The notes beneath the pieces are model-generated. The model was given only the letters and a program-made list of their open reading frames with translations, had not been told where the DNA came from and ran no database searches. DNA of 45,619 nucleotides from an uncultured Bacteroidota bacterium (GTDB taxonomy: Bacteria; Bacteroidota; Rhodothermia; Rhodothermales; Salinibacteraceae). The stretch covers positions 1 to 45,619 of the forward strand of contig CAKZLV010000016.1 in assembly GCA_937127285.1 (NCBI GenBank). The letters are read 5' to 3'. The position numbers and the translations under genes are program-made. The first letter of the stretch is position 1; every line of letters starts with the position of its first letter. Positions 25,196 through 35,346 of this stretch are shown here, in pieces.

Positions 25196-27052
25196 ATGGC
25201 CGAGACTGCTGCGAAGGAATCTCCAGAAGCCGACGAATCGAACGACGACGCGAACGGCCGGGAGTCGACGGCGGCAATTCTCCGGAAGCTCTGGCAGGTT
25301 CTGGCTCCCTATCGCAAGCGCGTGCTGGCCCTGGCGCTGCTCATCAGCTTCGGGGCCGGGCTGCAGGCGGTGGGCCCACAGTTCGTGCGGGTCGCGTTCG
25401 ACACGGTCATCCCGTCCGGCGAGATCGAGCTGTTCGCCTGGTTCGGGGCGGCCTTCGCGCTGTTCTACCTCTTCCGCGCCGCCGTCGACTACGCCGGTAT
25501 GTACTGGAGCTTCGCCTTCACGCAGCAGGTGGTGAGCGACGTGCGGATGAAGGCGTACCGGCACCTCCTCACGCTGCCGGTGTCGCGGTTTGCGGACGAG
25601 CAGTCCGGTTCGCTGAGCTCGCGGGTCGTCAACGACCCGAACGCGCTGGAGGGGATGATCCAGGCGGCGGCCTCGCGCCTCTCCGGGCAGCTGGTGGCAA
25701 TCGTCGTCGTGGCGGGCATCCTCGTGGTGATGAACGGGAAGCTCGCCCTCGTCAACCTGGTCGTGCTTCCGCTCCTCGCCGCGATCACGCACCACTACCA
25801 GGACCCGCTCCGGCGCGCGTCGAAGCGGATCCGGGAAACGGTCGCCGACATGACGGCCAAGTCGACGGAGGCGGTCTCCAACATCCGCGTCGTGAAGGCC
25901 TTCGTGAGCGAGGGACAGGAGCAGGAGCGCTTCGGCCGGGAGAACCAGACGTACGTCGACCTAAACCTTGACCGTCGGAAGGACGTCGGCGCGATGGAGG
26001 GCCTCATCAACGTGACGGCGAACTACGGCATCGGCGCTCTCCTCCTCGTCGGCGGATGGCTGACGGCGCACGGCTCGCTGACGATCGGGGAACTGACGGC
26101 CTTCATCATGTACCAGCGGCAGTTGCAGGGACCGGTCAAGTCGGTCATGTTCTTCAACGACAAGCTGCAGAGCGGCATGGCGGCGCTGGATCGGCTGTCG
26201 GATCTTCTGAACGACGACCCGGAGAGCGGCGGAGAGATCGAGGAAGTGCCCGTCGGGGCCGTCGGGCTGGAGGACGTCCGGTTTACCTATCCGGAGGCGA
26301 ACGAGCCGGCGCTTCGGGGGCTCAGCCTGCGCGTGGAACCCGGCGAGACGGCCGCGCTCGTCGGGTCGTCTGGGGCGGGCAAGAGCACCGCGGCCAGTCT
26401 CATCGGCCGGTTCTGGGATCCGCAGGACGGGCGCGTCACGATCGGCGGAACGGACGTGCGGGCCTTCGACCTGCAGGCGCTGCGCCGGACGGTGGCCCTC
26501 GTCCCACAGTCGCCCACGCTCTTTACCGGAACGGTCGCCGAAAACATTCGCTACGCCGACCCCGACGCGTCGCCCGACGCAATCCGCCGCGCGAGCCGCA
26601 TGGCGAACGCGGACGGCTTCATCCGCCGCCTGCGAGACGGCTACGACACGCAGATCGGGGAGCGGGGTGTCCGTCTCTCCGGCGGGCAGAAGCAGCGCGT
26701 GGCCATTGCCCGGGCCATCCTGAAAGACGCGCAGGTGCTGCTTCTCGACGAAGCGACCTCGGATCTGGACAGCGAGTCGGAAGCGGTCATTCAGGATGCG
26801 CTCGACGGCCTCTTTGCGCAGGGGAGCGGTCTGACCTCGATCGTGATTGCGCACCGCCTGAGCACGATCGAGGGGGCGGACACGATCTACGTGCTGGAGG
26901 ACGGGGAGCTCGTCGAGTCGGGGAACCACGGCGAGCTGCTGGCGCGCGACGGGCGCTATGCAGAGCTTCGGCGGCTGCAGCAGCGGCAGACCGAAGACGC
27001 GCTTTCAGCAGCCGACGAATCGGTCGCTCGCCCGCCCGGCCGTTCCTCGTAA
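25196..27052 (+). CDS. ABC exporter, fused permease and ATPase (MsbA-like)
   Basis: This 618-residue half-transporter has an acidic N-terminal tail, six transmembrane helices (about 45-315) and a nucleotide-binding domain. The ATPase motifs are complete: Walker A GSSGAGKST at 390-398, Q-loop in VPQSPTLF, signature LSGGQ at 494-498, Walker B LLLDE with Asp518 and catalytic Glu519, and H-loop AHRLST. The usual D-loop SALD reads SDLD here. It acts as a dimer and exports a lipid or drug-like substrate; the sequence does not say which. The ATG at 25196 is preferred over an upstream in-frame GTG/ATG at 25166. It stands alone, with a 16-bp duplication in its leader. Confidence 0.9.
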   Translation: MAETAAKESPEADESNDDANGRESTAAILRKLWQVLAPYRKRVLALALLISFGAGLQAVGPQFVRVAFDTVIPSGEIELFAWFGAAFALFYLFRAAVDYAGMYWSFAFTQQVVSDVRMKAYRHLLTLPVSRFADEQSGSLSSRVVNDPNALEGMIQAAASRLSGQLVAIVVVAGILVVMNGKLALVNLVVLPLLAAITHHYQDPLRRASKRIRETVADMTAKSTEAVSNIRVVKAFVSEGQEQERFGRENQTYVDLNLDRRKDVGAMEGLINVTANYGIGALLLVGGWLTAHGSLTIGELTAFIMYQRQLQGPVKSVMFFNDKLQSGMAALDRLSDLLNDDPESGGEIEEVPVGAVGLEDVRFTYPEANEPALRGLSLRVEPGETAALVGSSGAGKSTAASLIGRFWDPQDGRVTIGGTDVRAFDLQALRRTVALVPQSPTLFTGTVAENIRYADPDASPDAIRRASRMANADGFIRRLRDGYDTQIGERGVRLSGGQKQRVAIARAILKDAQVLLLDEATSDLDSESEAVIQDALDGLFAQGSGLTSIVIAHRLSTIEGADTIYVLEDGELVESGNHGELLARDGRYAELRRLQQRQTEDALSAADESVARPPGRSS

Positions 27053-27077
27053 CCGGCGTCCCGGGCGGTTCGGAGGA

Positions 27078-27401
27078 TCAGGTGAGAAGGTCGGCCAGAA
27101 GGATCAACGGAATCCCGAAGGAGCCGAACAGCAGAGCGGTGATGCACATGGCGGCGTACGGCGTCATGCCGCCCCGACCCGGAAACCAGAGCCGCCAGCG
27201 AAGGCGCAGAATCGGATAGTTGGCCACGTGGCAGAGCCCGAACAGAAGGGCGAAGAACCCCAACTCCACACTCGGGGGAAGCCGGAGGATGTACACGACG
27301 GGTACGGAGATCACGAACACTCCGATGAACCCGCACGCGTACATCACCGCCCGGAGGTGTCGGTAGAAGAGGTCGTTGGCGTTGAGCGGCGGCTCGCGCA
27401 T
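27078..27401 (-). CDS. small membrane protein, unknown
   Basis: This 107-residue protein has three hydrophobic segments (about 17-39, 43-62 and 82-104) joined by basic loops (RLRWRLWF). It converges with the ABC exporter with 25 bp between them. No family is recognised. Regular hydrophobic pattern, a clear ATG start and lack of competing frames make it likely to be real. Confidence 0.6.
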   Translation of the reverse strand: MREPPLNANDLFYRHLRAVMYACGFIGVFVISVPVVYILRLPPSVELGFFALLFGLCHVANYPILRLRWRLWFPGRGGMTPYAAMCITALLFGSFGIPLILLADLLT

Positions 27402-27492
27402 GAGGAGGAAGGGGCATCGATCAAAGGGAAAAATAGATACGACTCACCCGCCCGAAGGTGCCGGCCGTCCGCTCGTGCCGGACGGAGACGGT

Positions 27493-27528
27493 CGATTCGG
27501 CATCTCGATTCGGCATCTCGATTCGGCA
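27493..27528. repeat. 13-bp tandem repeat, 2.8 copies
   Basis: CGATTCGGCATCT occurs twice in perfect tandem plus a 10-base partial third copy, 92-127 bases upstream of the small membrane protein. Confidence 0.88.
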
Positions 27529-27752
27529 ACTTATGAGGTTTCGGTTGCGGGTGGAGAGCGTTTCACCCTCCCCCCGTCTTTTCGTGCGCGGATACAGCCG
27601 CCACCGAAAATAATTTCCCTGCTTTCGGGGTGGCGATACGGTCGTGCCGACACCCAAGGGCGACACCGTTTTGAGAACCTGTACCGTCGAGCCGGCGGGA
27701 GAGGCTTCCGCCTCGAATGTCTGCAGAGGACACGCACGACTTCGGTCCGCCT

Positions 27753-27797
27753 CTGCAATGGGAGCAACTGCAATGGGAGCAACTGCAATGGGAGCAA
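27753..27797. repeat. 15-bp tandem repeat, 3 perfect copies
   Basis: CTGCAATGGGAGCAA is repeated three times without change and is in phase for translation on either strand. It is the cleanest of the noncoding arrays. Confidence 0.92.
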
Positions 27798-27892
27798 CTG
27801 CCTCTGAGTATGCGAAGGATCGAAGCTGCTCCATTGAAACCGAACGTCTACCTCGCAAGAGAGAATCCCCCGATCTTTCGCCGGGGGAGAAG

Positions 27893-29113
27893 TCAATCCG
27901 AATCGAGGACGGGATCGGCGTTGTCGCCCTCCGAACCGGATGCCTGCGGAGAGGACGGCGGAGAAGAGTCTGGGGACGAGGGGGCATCTGCGGCCCCCGG
28001 CTCCGATGTGGCGGCCGCCGGCTGGGTCGGTGAGGTCGAAGAGGCCGTGGATGCAGTGGAGGGCGCGGGGTCGGTGCCGAACTCGGCGCCGAACATGTCC
28101 CACACCGTCAGAAACAGGGCGGCGATGATCGGGCCGATCACGAACCCGGACACGCCGAACAGGGTCAGTCCGCCCAGGGTGGCGAGCAGGACGAGATAGT
28201 CCGGCATTTTTGTGTCTCGCCCGACCAGGATGGGTCGGAGGACGTTGTCGGCGAGACCGATGATGAGCGTTCCGAACACGAGCAGCGCCACCCCTTTCAG
28301 GGTGGATCCGCTCACGATGAGGACAATGGCGGCCGGTGCCCAGACCACTGCCGCCCCGACCGCGGGAAGAAACGACAGCACCGTCATGACGACGCCCCAC
28401 AAAACGGCGCCGCCGATGCCGAGGAGCCAAAAGATGGTCCCTCCCAGCAACCCCTGCACGATGCCGACGACGAGCGTGCCTTTGATGGTGGCCTGGGCGA
28501 CCTGGGCGAATCGCTGCAGCAACTCCCGTTCGCGGTCGTCTCCGAGGGGGAGGACTCCGATGAGTGCCTCCCGGATGTGCTCCCCGTCGCGCAGGAAGAA
28601 GAACAGAAGGTAGAGCATCAAGAAGAACAGAACCGTGATGCGGAAGGCATTCTGGCCCACGGCCCAGACCTGCGTGGCGGCGCTCCGGCTCAGGCCCACC
28701 GCGGCGCTGGAGAGTCGATCCTGAAGGTTGTCGAGATCGATGCCGAAGCGATCCAGAAAGTCGCTCGCCACCGGTAGCATGTCTTCAACCCACTGCACCG
28801 CCGCCCGCAGATCGATCTCTCCCGACGCGATGCGTTCGTAGAGCGTCGAGGCTTCTTGGGCGACCGCCAGGCCGACGAGGAGCAGCGGGAAAATGACGAT
28901 GACCAGGATTGCGAGCAGGGTCAAGACGGAAGCGACCGCTTTGCGTCCCCCGGTCCGGACCAACCACCACTGATGCAAGGGCTGAAAAATCGTTGCCAGC
29001 ACGGCCGCCCAGAAGACCGGCTGAAGGAAGTCCTGAACCACCCCCAGGAAGGCGAGAGTCGTTAGCAGGACGACGGCGATAAAAAATGCATTCTGCAGGG
29101 TTCGATGCTGCAT
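27893..29113 (-). CDS. AI-2E/PerM family transporter
   Basis: This 406-residue polytopic membrane protein has the AI-2E layout: N-terminal helices (FLQPVFWAAVLATIFQPL), a middle helical lobe (about 85-150), then further helices with the LPAVGAAVVWAP and G-x-ADNVLRPILVGRDTKMPDYLVLLATLGG motifs typical of the family. A disordered acidic Ser/Pro tail fills the last 60 residues. Members include the autoinducer-2 exporter TqsA and Na+/H+ antiporters, the latter plausible in a halophile; the substrate cannot be told here. The following gene is divergent. Confidence 0.88.
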   Translation of the reverse strand: MQHRTLQNAFFIAVVLLTTLAFLGVVQDFLQPVFWAAVLATIFQPLHQWWLVRTGGRKAVASVLTLLAILVIVIFPLLLVGLAVAQEASTLYERIASGEIDLRAAVQWVEDMLPVASDFLDRFGIDLDNLQDRLSSAAVGLSRSAATQVWAVGQNAFRITVLFFLMLYLLFFFLRDGEHIREALIGVLPLGDDRERELLQRFAQVAQATIKGTLVVGIVQGLLGGTIFWLLGIGGAVLWGVVMTVLSFLPAVGAAVVWAPAAIVLIVSGSTLKGVALLVFGTLIIGLADNVLRPILVGRDTKMPDYLVLLATLGGLTLFGVSGFVIGPIIAALFLTVWDMFGAEFGTDPAPSTASTASSTSPTQPAAATSEPGAADAPSSPDSSPPSSPQASGSEGDNADPVLDSD

Positions 29114-29391
29114 GGCGACAACCGGACGGGCGAAGAGGAGACAAGGCGGAAGGGGCGTCGGAAGCGCGCAGGGGGAGGATCAGCCGAGAAGAAGAGCGGT
29201 ATCGAACGGCCGGTTGGCTGCGGGAACGCTCCCCGAGAGGACGGCCGTTGCGGCGTTCCCGGCCCCCGTCCCCTACCCGCTGAAATAGGTACGATATTTG
29301 GTCTGGCAACGGAATCGGGGAGAGGGCACAGCATGCTCCAGCGCGCTTCTTCGTCCGCCTTCGGTTTTCTCGTGCAATGGCACCTTCATCA

Positions 29392-30009
29392 ATGGCGCTC
29401 CGTCTTTTTTCGATCGGCCTCCTCGGCATCCTCCTTCTCACGAGCGGGTGTATCAGTTCCGAGCCGCCGGGGTCGTCGGGCCTGGAGACGGATCCGCGGC
29501 TGGAGGATCTGCAGCGGGAAAACGACCGGCTGCGGAAGGCGCTTGCCTCTGCGCGCGAGGAGAGCCGCTCCTCCCGGCGAGGCGAGACGGTCGAGATTCT
29601 CTCTACCGACGTGTACGTTCGAAGCGGGAGCGCCGATCTCACCCCGGAGGGCGTAGACAAGCTGAAAGAGGTTGCAGCGCGGATCAAGCGCCAGTACGCC
29701 GACCGGCTGATCCGGATCGAGGGGCATACGGACGACACCCCGATCGGTGACAACCTGAAGGAAACGTACCCCAGCAACTGGGAACTCTCGGCCGCCCGCT
29801 CGGCAGCCGTCGTCCGGCATCTGCAGTGGACGCACGACATCGACCCGGAGCGCTTTGAGGTGGTGGCGTTCGGCCCCTACCAGCCCGTTGCATCCAACGA
29901 CACCGAGGAGGGACGCAGTCGCAACCGCCGCGTCCGGGTCGCAGTTTTGCCCGAGTCGGATGAAGAAACCGCCGGTGCGGACTCTGCCGAGACGGAAAGC
30001 CGCTGGTAA
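29392..30009 (+). CDS. OmpA-family outer-membrane lipoprotein
   Basis: This protein of about 205 residues opens with a lipoprotein signal (LLGILLLTSGC, Cys20 lipidated from the chosen ATG; an ATG at 29377 is also possible). A short coiled coil follows (about 35-60). The OmpA-like domain occupies about 70-190, with a long strand, the IEGHTDDTPIGD motif and the closing RSRNRRVRV helix that binds diaminopimelate in peptidoglycan. It would tether the outer membrane to the wall, like Pal. It is divergent from the AI-2E transporter gene. Confidence 0.88.
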   Translation: MALRLFSIGLLGILLLTSGCISSEPPGSSGLETDPRLEDLQRENDRLRKALASAREESRSSRRGETVEILSTDVYVRSGSADLTPEGVDKLKEVAARIKRQYADRLIRIEGHTDDTPIGDNLKETYPSNWELSAARSAAVVRHLQWTHDIDPERFEVVAFGPYQPVASNDTEEGRSRNRRVRVAVLPESDEETAGADSAETESRW

Positions 30010-30091
30010 GGGGCCGCATCCCGCATTGCCGTCTACGAAAGGCCGCGACGCGTCGTGCGACTCTCGGTCTCCCCGGGCTGCCAGTTTCCTC

Positions 30092-31183
30092 TTAGGCGTC
30101 ACGCGAGGAGGTCGCTGATTCGGTGGCCTGGCGCTGGGCCCGGTCGGCCGCGGCGCGGGCCGTGATCTCGATCATCGGCGCCAGTCCGGCGAAGCGCTCA
30201 TCCTGCGTCTGCCCGCGCACGTAGCGGATGTAGATCTGGGCGACGATGACCGTGAGGCGAAAGAGCCCGAGAACGTGATAAAATCCGATATCGGAGGTGT
30301 CTCGGCCGCTTCGGTCGGCGTAGCGCTTCACGAGTTCGGCGCGGGTCGGGAACCGGTCGTCCACCGGCATGGTCGCGAACTGCCGAAACGGCCCCGGATC
30401 ACTGGCCTGCACCCAGTAGGTGAGGACGGCGCCCAGGTCGCTCAGCGGGTCGCCGAGCGTGCACATGTCCCAGTCGAGCACCGCCACCGGATCGCCGGGG
30501 TCGTCCGGCGCCAGCATCAGGTTGTCGAGTTTGTAGTCGTTGTGGACGAGCGTCGCGTCCGTCTCGGACGGCTGGTTTTCGAGCAGCCAGTGGTAGACAT
30601 GCTCGACCACCGGCAGGTCCTCGTGCTTCGCCTGCTGCCAGCGCCGGTGCCAGCCCTTGATCTGCCGCTCGATGAAGCCCTCGGGACGGCCGAGATCGGA
30701 GAGTCCGATGGCCTCGTAGTCGACGGCGTGGAAGTCGGCCAGCGTGTCGATGAGGGCGGCGGACATCCGCTCGGGGGCGTCGTTCATTTCGGCGTAGGCC
30801 TCCGGCATCGACTCGCGGACGACGACGCCGGTGCGCCGCTCCATCACGAAAAACTCCGATCCGATGACGCCCTCGTCGCCGTAGTACACGAACGCCTCCG
30901 GGGCGAGCGGGAAGGCGTCGTGCAGGCGGTCGAGGACGGTGAACTCCCGCTTCATGTCGTGCGCGGACTCCGCTACGTCCCCGACCGGGGGACGCCGAAG
31001 GACGTACTGGTGGGAGCCGTAGTCGAGCAAATAGGTGAGATTCGCTTTGCCGCCGCCGAACTGCCGGACGGAGAGGTCGCCGTCGGCACCGGGGAGCGTG
31101 CCGGCGAGGAAGTCGGCCACAGCCGCTTCGTCCAGCTCTTCGCCCGGCCGCACGTCGATAATCTGCTCGGAAGGATGGGGCAC
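30092..31183 (-). CDS. APH-type kinase, ACAD11 N-terminal-domain-like
   Basis: This 363-residue protein is an aminoglycoside-phosphotransferase-fold kinase. The catalytic loop is HNDYKLDN (214-221, Asp216 as base), and the metal-binding motif is DWD (237-239) in VLDWDMCTLGDPLSDLG. The N-terminal lobe has GGGKANLTY and YVLRRPP. These motifs closely resemble the kinase half of mammalian ACAD10/11 and bacterial LvaA, which phosphorylate 4-hydroxyacyl-CoA, rather than antibiotic kinases. I chose the GTG at 31183, just before the conserved part; the frame stays open to 31375 through repeats. An ACAD11-type dehydrogenase lies 7 kb upstream on the same strand. It converges with the OmpA lipoprotein gene. 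Confidence 0.82.
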   Translation of the reverse strand: MPHPSEQIIDVRPGEELDEAAVADFLAGTLPGADGDLSVRQFGGGKANLTYLLDYGSHQYVLRRPPVGDVAESAHDMKREFTVLDRLHDAFPLAPEAFVYYGDEGVIGSEFFVMERRTGVVVRESMPEAYAEMNDAPERMSAALIDTLADFHAVDYEAIGLSDLGRPEGFIERQIKGWHRRWQQAKHEDLPVVEHVYHWLLENQPSETDATLVHNDYKLDNLMLAPDDPGDPVAVLDWDMCTLGDPLSDLGAVLTYWVQASDPGPFRQFATMPVDDRFPTRAELVKRYADRSGRDTSDIGFYHVLGLFRLTVIVAQIYIRYVRGQTQDERFAGLAPMIEITARAAADRAQRQATESATSSRDA

Positions 31184-31249
31184 GGTGGGATTGGTCGGTG
31201 AGAGGAGGCGGGTTCGATGGAAAGTAGACACCCCGCGGCGAAATGCCAA

Positions 31250-31291
31250 TGGCGGTTGGGCGTGTGGGCGGTTGGGCGTGTGGGCGGTTGG
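31250..31291. repeat. 16-bp tandem repeat, 2.6 copies
   Basis: GGGCGGTTGGGCGTGT recurs with a 16-bp period, the first copy differing by one base and the third being partial. It lies about 65-110 bases upstream of the APH kinase start. Confidence 0.85.
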
Positions 31292-31301
31292 AGAGAGGAG
31301 G

Positions 31302-31334
31302 CAATGATCAATGATCATTGTGCATTGATCAATG
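31302..31334. repeat. AT-rich near-palindrome
   Basis: CAATGATCAATG, a 9-base spacer and CATTGATCAATG form an inverted repeat with one mismatch in 12. The arms are themselves built from TGATCA palindromes. It is an unusual AT-rich patch upstream of the kinase and could be an operator. Confidence 0.5.
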
Positions 31335-31344
31335 ATTCGAGCCC

Positions 31345-31372
31345 CAACGCACAACCCACAACGCACAACCCC
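31345..31372. repeat. 14-bp tandem duplication
   Basis: CAACGCACAACCCA is followed by a copy differing in its last base, between the near-palindrome and the alcohol dehydrogenase terminator. Confidence 0.82.
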
Positions 31373-31385
31373 CAATCCCCCACCA

Positions 31386-31436
31386 ATAAAAAAGCCGCCG
31401 GATCCGGTGGGAGGGGTTTCCCGTGGATCCGGCGGC
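31386..31436 (-). terminator. intrinsic terminator of the alcohol dehydrogenase gene
   Basis: On the minus strand a perfect 12-bp stem GCCGCCGGATCC / GGATCCGGCGGC with a 19-base loop is followed directly by six T residues. It lies 31 bases past the stop codon and is the most canonical rho-independent terminator in the window. It separates this gene from the APH kinase transcript. Confidence 0.85.
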
Positions 31437-31466
31437 GGGCCGGGAATTGGGGCGGTTTGGAGGGGG

Positions 31467-32486
31467 TTATCCGCCCGGCGTGAGCACGACGCGGAAGCGA
31501 GCGTCGTTGCGGATCATCCGGTCGTAGGCGTCGGCCGCCTCGGCGAGCGGATACGTTTCGATCATCGGCGCGATGCCGGTGAGGGCGCTGAAGTCGAGCG
31601 TATCCTCCGAGTCATCGGCCGAGCCGCTGGGCCAGCCGGAGACGGACTTGCGTCCTTGAATGAGCTCCATCGGCGAGACCTGGACGGGCTCTCCGTCTAC
31701 AGCAACAATGACGAGCGACCCATCTCGGCCGAGTCCACCGGTGATGCTAGTGATGGCGGCCGAACTCGGGGCCGTGGCAAGGATGACATCCGCTCCGCCC
31801 AGCTCCTGCAGGGCCTCCGCCGCGTTGACCGCACTGGCATCGATGAAGTGGTCGGCGCCGAGGTCGAGGGCCAGTTCCTCCTTGTCGCTGGAGGTCGAAA
31901 GGGCGGCAACTTCGCATCCGAAGGACGCCGCGTACTGAATCCCGAGGTGCCCGAGTCCGCCGATGCCCTGCACGGCGACCAGGTCGCCCGGTCCGACGTC
32001 GCTGTTTCGGAGTCCGTTGAACGTCGTGATCCCGGCGCAGAGGAGGGGAGCAGCCTCATCGAACGGCAGGTCGTCCGGCATGGCGGCGACCGCTTCCTGC
32101 GGGGCCGTCATGTACTCGGCGTAGCCGCCGTCGTAGCTGATCCCGCAGATCTGCGCGTTCTCGCAGTTGACGAAGTCGCCTTCCCGGCAGGCGTCGCACG
32201 TAAAGCAGTGCCCGCCGTGCCAGCCGACGCCGACGCGCTGTCCTTCGCTCCAGGCATCCACGTCGTCACCGACCGCGTCCACAACGCCGGCCACCTCGTG
32301 TCCCGGAATGCGCGGATAGTCGATACCGGGGAAGGTCCCGTCTTTCACAAACGCGTCGCTGTGGCAGATGCCGCACGCCTCGACGCGAACGCGCACCTCG
32401 TTGGGTCCGGGTTCGGGAACGGGGACGTCGACAACTTCGAGGTCGCCGCCTGCTTCGGGTACCTGAACGGCTTGCATCGTGGCCAT
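31467..32486 (-). CDS. zinc-dependent alcohol dehydrogenase
   Basis: This 339-residue medium-chain dehydrogenase has catalytic zinc ligands in GICHSD (Cys41) and PGHE (His63-Glu64), and a third cysteine in LLCAGIT. The structural zinc site is complete: Cys94, Cys97, Cys100 and Cys108, in C-x2-C-x2-C-x7-C spacing. The NAD(P) Rossmann motif is GIGGLGHLG. It oxidises alcohols or reduces aldehydes. The pattern is that of the AdhP-like ethanol/medium-chain alcohol group, which also takes fatty alcohols. I chose the ATG at 32486; one at 32477 is equally plausible. An open frame to 32708 is unlikely. It is surrounded by acyl-CoA genes, so it may feed aldehydes into that pathway. Confidence 0.88.
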   Translation of the reverse strand: MATMQAVQVPEAGGDLEVVDVPVPEPGPNEVRVRVEACGICHSDAFVKDGTFPGIDYPRIPGHEVAGVVDAVGDDVDAWSEGQRVGVGWHGGHCFTCDACREGDFVNCENAQICGISYDGGYAEYMTAPQEAVAAMPDDLPFDEAAPLLCAGITTFNGLRNSDVGPGDLVAVQGIGGLGHLGIQYAASFGCEVAALSTSSDKEELALDLGADHFIDASAVNAAEALQELGGADVILATAPSSAAITSITGGLGRDGSLVIVAVDGEPVQVSPMELIQGRKSVSGWPSGSADDSEDTLDFSALTGIAPMIETYPLAEAADAYDRMIRNDARFRVVLTPGG

Positions 32487-32603
32487 AAACGGAGTCAAAC
32501 GGTTGATTGAGAAGTTGTAGCTCCATCCGAGAAACCGGACGCCGGCGGGATCGGTCCGGCACGACGGCGCGCTTGGCGATCCCGTTACGCCATGGCGGGT
32601 GAG

Positions 32604-32635
32604 CGTTTGGGCGTCTGTGTGTGTGGGCGTCTGGG
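32604..32635. repeat. short GT-rich doublet
   Basis: TGGGCGTCTG appears twice around a GTGTGTGTG tract, upstream of the alcohol dehydrogenase. It is a loose version of the duplications seen elsewhere. Confidence 0.5.
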
Positions 32636-32688
32636 GCATGTGGGCATCGGCCGGCTGATGGTGCCCTCTCGAACGGGACGCTGTGGGG

Positions 32689-34461
<1,773 letters not shown>

Positions 34462-34668
34462 GGGTCTAAACGATGAACGGAAGGGAGAGCGGTGTTGGTG
34501 TGCCAGGGAACCCGGCCCCTCGGCAGCAACCGGCTGAATCCGATAGGTTCGCCAAAAGAACAGACGGCCGTGCACCTTCTCGTCCTCGCCTGCGCTCGCC
34601 TGCCGAGGAGAGAATTGGAAAAGCCGGAAATCGCGGAGAAGCCGACGAAGACAGCATCGATTCGCAAC

Positions 34669-35265
34669 CTAAAAGCGGACGGTTAGCGTGAAAGATGGGG
34701 CCGAAGCATGCGATGGAGGTGACGGAAGGGAGGCAGAGGTGTTTTCCATTTTGATCACACAGCGGATGCCTCGGATCGTGACCGGCAGCCCCAGCGACGT
34801 GAGAACCGCACCGGGGAGAAACAGCGGCAGCACGGCAATGCCTGCAACCCCGTCGTCCTTCGCTGAGGATAGTGTGTTGAAGAAATAGATCAGGAAGTAC
34901 GTCCCGGCCCCCGTTGCCGCCAGCCCCGTCCCGAGCGCGACGTACTCAATCACGGGATTGTCCGTACACGTCCAAAACGAACCCAGTGCTGGGGGACGTT
35001 CGGCGCGAGCAGCCCCGTTTGTACAAAGTGGGCGCGTTGTAAGAGGATGGATGGGAAAGGGGCCTTCGGCCGCCCCGAGGGCCCGCATATGCGGTCGGGG
35101 ATGAAGCGTGATGTGTTGACTCCCAACGTCCGGAATACCGTGCCCGCGCTCCTGTGCCTGCGCAGTTTGGTGAAGCACTGCGGTCCAACCTGCTGTGCAC
35201 GAAACAAGCAGGAGCAGTCCCGTGCGGAAGGTCAAAAACACGTGCTGAAGCATGTCTTGATGCAT
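34669..35265 (-). CDS. hypothetical secreted/membrane protein
   Basis: This 198-residue protein has a plausible signal peptide (about 9-36, ending TAQAQ), a polar stretch rich in His and Pro, and two hydrophobic segments (about 108-130 and 143-165). It ends in an aromatic FTLTVRF. I recognise no family. It lies in lower-GC DNA next to the PQQ-propeller lipoprotein and may be transcribed with it (81-bp gap). It could be a barrel fragment or a small envelope protein; the evidence is limited to composition and topology. Confidence 0.5.
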   Translation of the reverse strand: MHQDMLQHVFLTFRTGLLLLVSCTAGWTAVLHQTAQAQERGHGIPDVGSQHITLHPRPHMRALGAAEGPFPIHPLTTRPLCTNGAARAERPPALGSFWTCTDNPVIEYVALGTGLAATGAGTYFLIYFFNTLSSAKDDGVAGIAVLPLFLPGAVLTSLGLPVTIRGIRCVIKMENTSASLPSPPSHASAPSFTLTVRF

Positions 35266-35346
35266 GCTCTTGTCTAAGGAGACAAATCCTCCTGCGTAGC
35301 GGGAACGGCGATGAAAGAGCCCACAAGCCCAACTGTACCGATCGGG

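Larger units (their letters stand above)
27402..27892. other. intergenic region with two short repeat arrays
   Basis: This 491-bp stretch lies between two minus-strand genes. I see no gene. An open frame on the minus strand (27421-27987) is formed partly by the 15-bp repeat and has no coding look. Two tandem arrays are listed separately. Confidence 0.5.

Noticed and set aside
27421-27987. 188-codon minus-strand open frame
   Set aside because: Its middle is made by the 15-bp tandem repeat, it overlaps the end of the AI-2E gene, and the product has no recognisable pattern.
34490-34560. Possible riboswitch-like stretch upstream of the AidB-like gene (GGGAACCCGG and CGGCAGCAACCGG)
   Set aside because: The pieces recall SAM or cobalamin elements but the conserved order and pairing are missing on both strands.
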